Source: Pseudopyrenochaeta lycopersici
Lineage: Eukaryota > Ascomycota > Dothideomycetes > Pleosporales > Pseudopyrenochaetaceae
Length of the DNA stretch: 64,000 nucleotides
NCBI GenBank assembly: GCA_003313425.1
Contig: NHZP01000065.1
Span: 62,001 to 126,000 of the forward strand
Direction of reading: 5' to 3'
The notes beneath the pieces were generated by a model. The model was not told the origin of the DNA. It worked only from the letters and a program-made list of their open reading frames with translations, and did not search any database. This document shows positions 1-10,900 of the stretch, piece after piece; the first letter of the stretch is position 1, and each line of letters begins with the position of its first letter. Both the position numbers and the translations under genes were made by a program.

Positions 1-240
1 TAGATTTATACTTTTATTTAAGAAGAACAACTTATTAGGTATACTAAGGTCTTTATTTTCCTTAAAAGTAAGCTTCTTATAATACTAGTAGATAACCTAA
101 TACTCTTTAATTATCTTTACTATAGCTTTCTTAGTATCTTTAATAAATTAATAGATTAAACTAGGACTAGGCTAATCTGTAAATAAGTTAGTTAGTTCCT
201 CTAAGACTAGTAGAGAGTCCTATCTTAGCTAATAGTTTAC
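1..240 (-). pseudogene. Left part of an old coding relic, split by a gypsy insertion
   Basis: Read on the minus strand, this AT-rich stretch is one frame broken only by TAG/TAA codons. It continues in phase from 7611-7280 once the gypsy element and one TSD copy are removed, and that piece in turn continues from 21112 onward. I do not recognise the protein. The relic runs off the left end of the window. It was probably a transposon or a repeated gene, since RIP acts on duplicated DNA. Confidence 0.4.
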
Positions 241-630
241 TGTGAAGAATCTTAAAAGCTATCGGTGAGGATAGCTAATGAGATTACAAGGTTGGTTCTC
301 CGGGATAGAGTAAGGGACTAGATAGAAGGGGGGTTTAATACTAAGACAGTAAAAGGGTGCTTCTGTAAAGAGTACTAAGGGTTAAGAATAATCAGTATTG
401 CTATCACTATACTATAGAGTATAATATTAAGTTAAACATACTAGACTATAAGGGTCTATTGTAGTAATTTATATACATAGGGGTTATGCATGTTACTCAG
501 TGTGCTCGGTGTGCTTAGTGTCACTAATCAGACTAATTAACTAAGCACGTCACGTGACTTCGGTTATTGTCTAATACCTTGTGAGGTCTAGTTGGGGCTA
601 CTAGAACAGGGTCCTAACAGGATCGTAACA
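241..630 (-). repeat. 3' LTR of the gypsy element (minus orientation)
   Basis: This 390-bp direct repeat matches 6890-7279. It starts TGTGAAGAATC and ends GGATCGTAACA. It differs from its partner mainly by G/A and C/T transitions. Confidence 0.92.
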
Positions 631-779
631 CTATTCCCCTCCTGTCCTAGCGCTGTCCTTAGTGCTTATTATATAACGCGAGCGTTTTCTTACTTCTTAC
701 TGCATTATGTCTTGCTATACCTAAACATCTATAGGTGTCTAGCACTATTTGTCGCTAACGTCTCTGTAATTTTATTAAC

Positions 780-1298
780 TCTTTTAGGGAAGCTATAGTT
801 TAGAAGTGCGTAATATGCGTAAAGTATAATCGGGTGTGTAAGGTCTATGTTTGTTCTGGGAAATGTAGCAAGTGTCTGCGTCGAGGGCAACGTTACAACG
901 TGTAAGTCACAGAGTCTAAATTTAAACGATTAGTAGATTAGAAGACGAAGCTTCAAGAGCAGATAAAAGAATCTAGGAATGCATAAGAGGTTGCGATGAA
1001 GGCGCATAAAAAAGCTCTAGAGGAGCTGCGCGTTACTCAGGCTCGCGAAGAGCGGTTACAATAATAAATAGATTTAATCAATTAGCGCGCAGAGAAAGTA
1101 ATAGCTGTAGAGGAACAAGATATTAAGGAATAAGAAGCGGCGGAGGCCTTATTACCTAAAAACGCTTCCAATGCCCTTAGGTTTAGTTTATCGCCTAGCA
1201 CCTAGGGTGCGTTCAAAGGCTTCCCTCTTAAGTATTAGGAGGTCCTAGTTAGCGATAGGCCACTAGTAGCAGGTCCGTTAGTTTCCTCTGGCTCTTAA
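780..1298 (+). pseudogene. Antisense ORF in gypsy element: Cys-cluster plus coiled coil
   Basis: One plus-strand frame runs for about 170 codons between the end of pol and the LTR, opposite to gag-pol. It opens with a Cys cluster: CVIC, then a Cys seven residues on, then SGKCSKC. The next expected Cys is a Tyr (TAC), as a G-to-A change of TGC would give. The spacing C-x2-C-x6-C...C-x2-C resembles a fungal Zn2Cys6 or similar zinc motif. A long charged, heptad-like stretch follows (KLQEQIKES, KAHKKALEELRVTQAREERL) and then a non-helical tail ending SSGS at the TAA at 1296-1298. Stops inside are TAG/TAA at likely Gln codons and Trp-like sites. No start codon survives. The role is unknown; a DNA- or RNA-binding accessory protein is an inference. 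Confidence 0.6.
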
Positions 1299-1329
1299 CG
1301 TTTCTTAAGGTTTGTTACTTCTTCTTTTT

Positions 1330-4300
1330 CCTTCCCTCCCTTTCCTAGTATTCTCTAATTTTTTCTCGACAGTTTCTTAGATTCTCCAGTAGTTCCCACG
1401 TACTCTCTATGCTTAGGTACCCTTTCTATTTAACTAGGTAGCTGAAGCTTAGTTCTAGGTCGTTAACTCTTCCGTTTTGTTAGTATCCCCAGATTTTCTT
1501 AACTTTAAACTCATTTTCCTCTTCTAGTTTATACTAGAATGTTTTCTACAGTAGTGTAGTAAGGTCAGCTAGTTCTAACTTAGAGATATAGAAGCGTAGG
1601 TAGATCTTTATATCTAGTAGTAGCTTAAGTATATAGTTTACTAGTCTATTCTATTCTTTAACTAAAAATAGTCTGACTTTAACGTGGTCAAGTCCCTTAC
1701 TTAGTTGCTTGTTGCGTAGATTTTTTATAAGCAAGTATGCTTTATCCCCCTTCTTTAGCTAAGGTGCTATTTTTCTTTTCTTATTCTAGTAGGAAATACT
1801 GTTACGTTATGCTTTCTTAAGGTTTTTTTAGAGTTGTTCGTGTATTTTCTTTATTTCTTTAGCTGCTTTTATAGCTGCTTTAGTTTTTTTACTAAGATAT
1901 AACTTTATAAAGAGATTAGGGTGTCTCCCGTAGTTAGCAAAGAACAGTGTCTTTCTAGTTAATTCCAACAATTTATTATTGTAGGCTAATTATACTATTA
2001 GTAACAGTAAGACCTAATTATTTTGTTATTAATTACTATAAATCCTTAGGTAGGTTTTTATTATTCTGTTTGTTCTTTCTGTCTGTCCGTCCGTTTGTGG
2101 GTGATAGGCTGTTAACAATTTTCTTTTTATCCCTATCGCGGCTATTAATATGGACTAGAAGTTAGATGTAAAGAGCTTATCTCTATTACTAATAATAGAC
2201 TTAGGTATACTGTGATATCGTATCAATCTGTCTAGAACAACAAACGCTAGTTATTCTGTGTTATAGTTATTTCTAAATAGTATTATTTCTGCTGCTTTTA
2301 TAAACCTGCAGACTATATTAAAGATAGCATTATACTTAATTCCTGTCGCGGGATCTTTAGACAGTAGTAACCCTGTTACAAAGTCTATAGAAATGTCTGC
2401 CTAAGGTTCGTTAGGTAGCTCTATAGCTTGCATTTCTCTGTAGGGTGCGTAAGTACTGTGTTTGTTCTTATAACAGTCCGCGCATTTTTTAATAAACTGT
2501 TTAACCTTAGCCTTTATATTCTTAAAGCTGTAGTGTCGCTGTATAAGTTCTATTGTTCTTTTAATTCCTAGGTAACTATATACTAGGTTATCGTAGTGTT
2601 ATTAGATAATTACTTCTTATAATTCTTTAGGTACTTCGGACGTAATTATTATAGTGTTGTTTAATAACTTATTAGGTCCTAAGCTTCTGTCCTAGTTTAC
2701 TTAAAGGATAGTATTATTAACTATTACTTTTATTCCTGCGATGTCTAATCTGCGGCTAAGAGTATTAGCTCTGCCGTTATCCTTTCCTAGCGTATATACG
2801 ATCTTAAACTTATATTGTCCTAATATTTTAGCCTATCTAACCTGTCTTTAGTTTAAATCTTTAGTAGTAGTGAAATTAACTAAGTTCTTATAATCTGTAA
2901 ATATTGTAAGATCTGAGCAGCTTTCTGCGTAGATCCGCTAGTAGTTAAGGGCGTCAACAATTACTATAAGCTCTTTATTATGCACGTTGTAGCGTTCTTT
3001 AGGGTCTGTGAATTTCCTAGAGTAGTAGGTAATTAGGTGCTATTTCCTATTACGTTCTTATTTTACTGTTACACCTAGTGTAAGGTCTAAGGTATCTATT
3101 TCAAACCGTAAAGGTTCTCCTATTTAGAATACGATTAACACTAGTAGTATAATACAGGCTTCCTTAAGCATCTAGAATACTTTCCTTTATTTATTTCTCT
3201 ATTCCTATTTTATCTTTTTCCTTATAAGTTTAGTAAGTAGGATAGATTTTTTAGAGAAGTCCTTAATAAACTGTTAGTTAAAGTTAATAAATCCTATAAA
3301 TAACTGTATATCTTTAACTATTTTAGGTTCGGGCTATTCTTTTACTACTCTTATTTTTTCTTCGCTTATCTTTACTTCGTGTGCACCTACTATGTATCCT
3401 AGGAATTTAACTTCTTCCTTATAGAACTCGCATTTCTTAGGTTTAAGCAGTAAGCTAAATCTTCCTAAATAGGCAAGGACTATTCTAACGTGCTTAATGT
3501 GTTCCTGTAGATTATCTAAGTACATAAGGATATTATTAAGGTATACGATAACAAATACATCTAGGTGTTCTCTTAACATATTGTTAATAAGTGCCTAGCA
3601 TATAGCTAGTGCATTAGTAAGACTAAAGGGTATTACTGTATACTTATAGTAGCTGTAGCGTGTTCTAAACGCAGTCTTCTATTCTTCGCCTTCCTTTATG
3701 CAAATAAGGTTATACGCTCCTCTTAAGTCTAATACTGTAAAAACTTTTGCAAAAGCTAGTTAATCCCGTAATTCTGCTATATTTAGTAAGAGGTATTAAT
3801 TCTTTACTATAATATTATTAAGCTTTTAATAGTTAACGTATAATCTTAACTTCCTATTTTTCTTTAGTACGAATAGTATAGGGTATCCTACTAGTAATTA
3901 TAATTCCCTAATAAATCCCTTTTTTAAGTTTATCTTAATATATTCGCGCAGGGTTTCGAGTTCTTTTTCTGATAAACTATAGATTAGGCCGAAAGTTAGT
4001 TACTTTCCTTCCTGTAGGATAATCTCATAATCCTAAGGTTAATGTTTAGGCAGTGCTTTTATAGTTATCTCTTCCTAAAAGAGTAACTCATATTCTTTAT
4101 ACTTATTAGGGATTACTAGAGTTACGCTTTACTCCTTAACTCTAGCTTATTAGTCCAAGGGCCTCCTATTAGTACCTGCTAAGTCGGACCCTTATATCTT
4201 GAGGTTATCCTTATTTAAAGTAAGGATCCTAATCGTTATCTTCTTATCTACCTAGGCACTCAGCCGTAGCGTAGGCTTGCTTATAGTCGCGTCCGTTCCA

Positions 4301-6872
4301 CAGCATTTAAATAAGAACTTTTTCCTTTTCTAATCTATGTCTAGACTATGCTCTCTTAACCATAGGAGTCCTAGTATTACATCGTGTTGTGATAGTCTAA
4401 AGACGTCTAGGTCAATCATTTCCCTATAGTTCTAGATAATAAGTTGCACGCTCTGTACTTCGTGTGTGATTACGGACTCTAATGGTATTAGTTGTCTATC
4501 AGCTACTGTTAATAGATATAGTACTAATTTCAACAATAGTATAAGGCCAGCTTGTTCTATCGCTCGCGCAGAAATATAGCTCTGTTGTGCTCCGGAATCT
4601 ACTAGTGCCTTTATCCAGCTTCTGTTAAGCTTAATATTTAGCTTAAGAAGTCCTTATGCGCCTATTGCACATAGAGTTTACAATTCTTACCTATTAGTAG
4701 GCGTGACTCTAAAAAAGGCTCCTCCTAATACCTGTTTAGTGTCTTAATGTCTTTATGCTTAAGGCAATCTGAGTTAAGGCACGTTTGCTATTATTGCTAA
4801 TTACATTCCCTATTAAAGACTAGCTACATCGCTATAGTAGCCGCAGGGTCGTCGTTTCCTAGGAAGTAGAGGACAGTCCTCTTATCCCATAAGTAGTTAT
4901 CGCATTTAACTTCAGGACAATCATACTATTGATATTTGCATTAGTAAAACAAGTAAGGGAAGTATCCCTATTCTGTCTTACTTAAATAGTATATAGCGCA
5001 CAGGTCTATGGTACAGAAAGACTAGTAGATAACACCGTGTCGCTTGTTGCGTAGATCCATCAAGTAGTCTAGTACTAGTTTCTGTAGTCCTTTGCGCATA
5101 GTATGTAGGGTTTAAGCCGCCTCTGCGCGCTTATAGTAGTTTCTGGCTTCTTCCTCTGTAAGCAGCTAGTTAGGGTTAACGTTCTCTTTATCGTCCTCCT
5201 AATACATTTATTGTTCGAGCTAGGTGTAGATATCTTATTTCTTACTGTCTGTAAGCACGATTTTGCTATAGGAGTTAACTTAAAGGTACCCTTATTATAC
5301 TAGGTCCTAAGTGTTAGGTACGTGGAAGGCGTCTTCCCGTGTTAATAGTGGCATTGTTTAGCGTCGTGATACGTATTCAGGGGTCTTAACTACTAGAGGT
5401 TCTGGTGCCCATATTTATCTAGCTCGTTAAAGTTTCTGTAGTGCGTCCCTAACGCTTACAGGTTGCCATACTTCCTTAGCTTTCTCCGCCTATTCTTATG
5501 TTGTCTTCGCGTAATGTTTGGGGTAACAGTAGTGTTCCCGCAATATATCTTGCATCGCTTATTCAGCTAGGATAATTATACTTATTTCTTATTTTATAGC
5601 TGCTTCCTATTATTCTAAGGTTAACGCGTTAATATATTATACTTCGTACATGTATTACGCGTATAGTTAGCAGTTAAGTTCTACAATATCTTTTTCCGCC
5701 TCTATAGGCGTCAATAGCCTTAGGGTTCCTAGTTAATGTTAGTTCTAGAAGTTTTCCCTTTTTTAATCCTTAGTTAAAAGCACTATAGTATTATTAAGGT
5801 CTTCCTTAGCATCTTTATAGACTAGGGATAGGGAGCTGTTACTCTCTTCTTCCTCGTCGCTATACTAGGTTCCTAGAATCCCTTTCTTAGTAGGTTCTAG
5901 GAGAAGTAGCTGTAGCGTCTCTTTATCTTAGGCCTTTTCTTCTTAAGTTACGACGACTTCCTATATTTTATCGTCGCTGTTTTCTTCTTTTACAGCTAAC
6001 ATATTAATCTAGGGGGTTACTTTATTCTTCTGTTTATAGTCTTTAGCTATATAGCCTTTCTTATTACAGTTAAAGTAAGTTATCTCTTTTTTCTTCCCGC
6101 CCTTACCCAACTTTTCCTTATTAAGGTTATCTAGATGTATTACCTTAGGGCCTCCTAACATGTACTGCCCGGGCACTCCCTATAGTTAGTGCTAGTACTG
6201 TAGATAACTATTATTTAGTTTATTACAGTAATCCTTCTAGAGTTTCTTATCTTCTTTTATTTATCTTAGTAGTTATCTTCTAAGTTGTATATAAAGCTTA
6301 TAGAGTTCTACATCTAGTTAGATAGTTTCGTTAATTAGGTTATCTAGCGTGTTGATGCCCATACTAGAGCGCATTAGTTTAGTCTAGACGTCTGCCTTCA
6401 GGCCTTATTTGTACATGGTTTTTAGGGTGTCTTCATTCTAGTTAGTTTATCTAGCATATCCTAAAAACTTATTAGCGTAATTAGCTGCAGACTAGGTTTA
6501 TTGCATGTTTTAGATTTTGTGTTCTGTAATAGTAGTTTCGTTTAGTAATCTAAATGCTTATCGCATACGTGTCTTAAATTCTCCCGTGTCCTTAAACATC
6601 TTAATCAGCTCCTTTAGTTTAGTTCCTTCAGCCAAGTACTTAACTAGGTGAGGCTTTACCTATTTAGCAGCTTCGCCTCTCATGTAGCTCGTCATAAGTA
6701 CTGCTTAGTCGTCGTCGTCTATGGTAGTCGCATTAAACTTAAAGAACAGGTCGAATTAGAGTAACTATTCTTTAAGCTTAAATCAATCTCCATAGAAGAG
6801 GTCCAGTTTAGCAACAGCGTTGCCTAGCCTAGTAGCATGGTAGGCTGCGTTTTCTATATAAGTATTACTCAT
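1330..6872 (-). pseudogene. gag-pol relic of the chromovirus gypsy element
   Basis: Domains in coding order on the minus strand. Gag begins at the ATG at 6872 (MSNTYIENAAYHA). The aspartic protease motif LVDSGAQ lies near 4590-4615. Reverse transcriptase spans about 4200-3300, with the active site read as VYLNNILMY near 3545, where YLDD is expected. An RNase H region follows. The integrase zinc finger ends CADCYKNKHSTYAPY near 2450-2500, with a catalytic-core DISIDFVTGLL near 2350-2400. A C-terminal chromodomain carries SYLVK*KGYLSIESTWE near 1370-1450. Many in-frame TAG/TAA codons make it non-functional. A short open stretch at 3334-3579 is the surviving part of the reverse transcriptase. 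Confidence 0.88.
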
Positions 6873-6889
6873 CTTAAGGGTGTTCAAAG

Positions 6890-7279
6890 TGTAAAGAATC
6901 TTAAAAGCTATCAGTAAGGATAGCTAATAAGATTGCAAGGTTAGTTCTCCGGGATAGAGTAAGAGACTAGATAGAAGGGGGGTTTAATACTAAGACAGTA
7001 AGAGAGTGCTTCTGTAAAGAGTACTAAGGGTTAAGAACAATCAGTATTACTATTACTATACTGTAGAGTATAATATTAAGTTAAACACACTAGACTATAA
7101 GGGTCCATTGTAGTAATCTATATACATAGGGGTTATACATGTTGCTTAGTGTGCTCGGTGTGCTCAGTGTCACTAATCAGACTAATCAACTGAGCACGTC
7201 ACGTGACTTCGGTTGTTGTCCAATACCTTGTGAGGTCCAGTTGGGGCCACTGGGACAGGGTCCTGACAGGATCGTAACA
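6890..7279 (-). repeat. 5' LTR of the gypsy element (minus orientation)
   Basis: This 390-bp repeat is the partner of 241-630. It starts TGTAAAGAATC and ends GGATCGTAACA, and is followed by the TSD copy TTTAC at 7280-7284. Confidence 0.92.
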
Positions 7280-7616
7280 TTTACAGCCTTAGTAATATTT
7301 AATAAGTATACTAGTATAATATCTTTAGAAAAAGCCTACTTAACAATTCTATAGTAATTTAAGTGTATAGAAAGTAACTTTAGCGTAGTAGTTAAGCTTT
7401 AAAAGGTAGTAGTAAGCTCTTAATAGGTGCCTATCTTAGGAATCTCTATTATAATTATATCTTTTTCTACCTTAATAAACTAAAGTAAGACAGTTTATTA
7501 TTACTTAGTTATAGGCCTAGTAAATCTATAAGGTAGCCTAAGATTAGAGATATAAATATAACTAGCCTTATAAGGCTAGCTAAACTATTTAATATTAGGG
7601 AATTTTATACTGTAAC
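7280..7616 (-). pseudogene. Middle part of the split old coding relic
   Basis: On the minus strand this stretch reads in phase with 21116-21112 upstream and with 240-1 downstream, across both retrotransposon insertion points. All interruptions are TAG/TAA. There is no recognisable domain. It lies between two independent gypsy insertions. Confidence 0.4.
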
Positions 7617-7821
7617 TGTCACGAACACACTAGACCTAGCGGGGGACGACCTAGCAGAGGGCCCTCAGACCTATACCAGATAGAGCCTAGAAAGGCTTAG
7701 GACTACACTAGAGACAGGCTAGTATATAAACAAGAGCTGCCCCCTCTAAGCAGAGGTTAAGGATTAGTCTTAATACTATCCTATATTACTTAACCTTAAC
7801 CTCTACTAACAGTCCCTAATA
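7617..7821 (+). repeat. 5' LTR of the second gypsy element
   Basis: This 205-bp repeat starts TGTCACGAACAC and ends CAGTCCCTAATA. It matches the split 3' LTR at 15563-15688 and 21033-21111. The TSD GTAAC precedes it. Confidence 0.92.
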
Positions 7822-7999
7822 ATTCTAATCCTTCTTACCTTAGGGGTAGCAGTTAAGAAACTCTCCTCTAAAGTACTGTTAAGAGCCTAGGGACAGCACG
7901 CCTATAACCTAACAGTAAAAGAAGAAAAAAAAAAGAGAAAGTATTATAGCAGGCACTCGCAGAAGGCCAAGGAGTGACGCTAACCTAGAGCCTCCCTAA

Positions 8000-10900
8000 G
8001 GAAGTACTAAAGACGCCTAGAGAGACCCAGGGACATTAGAAGACCCCTAACAATTAAACACGTTAGACGCCCTAAACTAAAACCCCTAGAACTCTAATAT
8101 AATAGGTACCCTGCGGCAAGAGTTAGGACTACCCCTAGACTAACGCACTTATAGTAGTAGACTTAACTAGGTTAGCAAAACCCTAACAGAGGTGTCTAGT
8201 GCCGCTAACGTCCCAGCAGAAACCTAACCTCTTTCCGCTAGGAAAAAGCTAATAACGGGAATCTCAAACAAAACGTTTATCTAAGGTCTATTAGCTAACC
8301 TCTTTAAGGCAGAAGAGACTAGAGCCTTAGAGGAAGCAATCAAAAAGCTAAAGGACTAAATTAATTACGCGTTATAAGCACTAGGAGTAGGACAGGCTAA
8401 AAAGCTACTAGAACCCCCCTAGCCCGCCTTTAATAAGGTAGGGAAGCTTATTAAGGCTCTAAACAGTGTGCAACCTAAACTAAAAGTAGGATTAGAAACC
8501 TAAGCCCTATTAGCACAGCAGGTAGACTAATAGGTAAAGGACGTTAAAACTACCTTTGCGTACGCCTAGGTGCTAGAAGACACAGTAACCCGCACCTATT
8601 AGGCTCTAGGGACTATCTAGTATTACGTCTACTAAGAACTCCTCTAACAACGCATTAATAAAGGGAGCATTACCTTATAGGCTTACCTTAAATAGGAGGA
8701 ACGTAAGCTAGTTTAAGATCCTATCCTCACCCGCTACAACAACTACTTCTAGTTCTTTAACTTTAAGTAGTAGAGGGACAACAACGTTAACACCTTCCTC
8801 CTCTAGCTAGGGAAAAAGGAATCCCTTCTAACCTATAACTTCTTTAAGCTAGAGAATAAGGAGGACGACTATAAGCTAAAGATCGCCTTTGTATAGTTAA
8901 GACTTCTAAAGGAATACTGCAGGGAGATTATACATACTAGGGTCCTTAAGACTATTAACTCGTAGCCTAAGTTTAAAAGGGCCCTACGTAACGCAGAAAC
9001 TACAACTTGCGCTAATTACTTCTTAAGGGACACCTAAAAAGCTAACGCTAAAGGCCCTTCTTAGGGCAAACGCCTAGCGTTAAACTCCTTCTCTAACCCG
9101 CAGAGGACTAGTAAGAAGCAAGATAACAGACCCTTAAAGATAAACTACTCCTAAAGATTACCCTATCTAAAGCCTACATAGAACCCGCCGCAGTACTAAG
9201 AGACGCCTAAAAACTCCTAGGACCTAGCTAAGTAAGGCACAACCTAACCCTACTAGAAGAATCGTAATCAGGGAAACGCGAGAGGTAGAGCTAACGAACA
9301 AACTTAACCTAGGTTATAATCAGGAAACGTAACACCCTAGTTACTAATCTGTCCTAACTACTACTAGGGCCTAACACCTAGGGGAAAGTACTCTAGATAG
9401 CGATTGAAGTCTAGCTATAGGTAGCTAATAGATTCTTACTCCTCCTCTAAGCCCTATATAACTTAGGCGCGGAGATTAACATTATATTAAGTAAGATTAC
9501 CTAGCTTTACTTTCTGCCTAGAGCAAACTACTACTAGAAGCCCACAGCAAGCCTAGTTAATAATTAACTACTCCTACTAGGAGCCGTATACAATCTGTCT
9601 ATCTAGTACTAGGACTTAAAAGGCACAGTAAAATAGGTAGGCCTACAACTATTTTAGTCTACTAATATTAAAGGCTATAACCTTATCTTAGGATACCTAT
9701 AGGTAAGGGAAGCTAATCCTAAGATTTAATTCTCTATAGGAGAATTTAAATAGTAGGCCGCGCGAGATACTAACTAGGTCTAAGTTGTTACTGCCGCAGA
9801 CCTATTAGGCAATGTTAGCCCTAAAGAGACAGCCTACATCCTCTACCTAGGAGCCCTAACCTACAACACTCTAACTAGTAAGGCTAAAAGAGCGGTCTAA
9901 GAGGAGATATGTTAGGCAACCGCCGCGAATCTGTTAGAACCTGCTAAGCTTAGTAGAGATATAGAATATAACGCAGAATAGTTCTATTACTAGGGCTTAC
10001 TCTAGCTGCGAAACCTAGTCCTTAGTATTACAGACTACCTAAAGAAGTATGTCTAAAGGGAACCCCAGCTAGCCTAGCTGCCCGCAGAGACAGCACAGCG
10101 CGTAGTGTCTAGTATACGCAACAGGAACTCTAATCAGCGCGCTACCCTCCTAGTAGCACCCTGTATCCTCCCCAGCCTAGCTAAAGAGGATGCCCTGCAG
10201 GTCGACCCCGCCAGGGACCGCCTAGACGAAGAGGAGTTAAGGCACGTCCCTTAGAAGCTGCACTACAAGTAGCTCGCCTTTAGCAAGCATTAGACAGAGG
10301 TACTGCGGCCCTACAAGGAGTACGACTACGCGATCACATTAGAGGAGGGATAAAAAGTCCTAAACCTCCCTATTTACAACCTCTCGCGCCAAGAGCTAGA
10401 CATCCTCTAGGAATACCTTAACACAGCGCAAGAGAAGGGATAGATCTAGCCTAGCACGTCGCCAGCGGGGGCCCTAATCCTTTTTGTACTAAAATTAGAC
10501 AGAACGCTCTAGCTATGCGTAGACTACTAAGGCCTAAACAAAGTAACTATAAAGAACTAGTACCTAATCCCCTTTATAAGTAAGATGCTAGACCGCCTCT
10601 TAAAGGCGTAAATCTTTACAAAGTTAGATATCTAAGACGCCTATTATAGACTTTAGATTAAGGAGGGTAATAAGTAGAAAATAGCGTTTAAGACGCAGTA
10701 TAGCTACTTTAAGTACCTTATTCTACCCTTTAGATTGTCTAACGCACTAGCGACCTTCTAGTCCTATATCTACAGAGCTCTTAGGGGGCTTATAGACTGC
10801 ACTTGCGTAGTATATCTAGACAACATACTAATCTACTTAGAGAATAAGAAAGATTATAACAGCTATATAGAGGAGGTCTTAGACTAACTTATAGAATAGG

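Larger units (their letters stand above)
241..7279 (-). mobile_element. Ty3/gypsy LTR retrotransposon (chromovirus), RIP-inactivated
   Basis: The element is complete: two 390-bp LTRs with TG...CA ends, flanked by a perfect 5-bp target duplication TTTAC (236-240 and 7280-7284). Orientation is minus. A polypurine tract (GGAGGGG on the minus strand, about 632-642) abuts the 3' LTR at 630, and a gag-like start lies 18 bp inside the 5' LTR. The LTR copies differ by transitions of the RIP type. The element went into an older coding relic whose frame resumes on both sides. It also carries a second reading frame on the opposite strand between pol and the 3' LTR. Confidence 0.93.

Noticed and set aside
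592..798. Plus-strand open stretch of 68 codons overlapping the LTR end
   Set aside because: It spans the LTR/internal border of the gypsy element and has no signature; chance frame.
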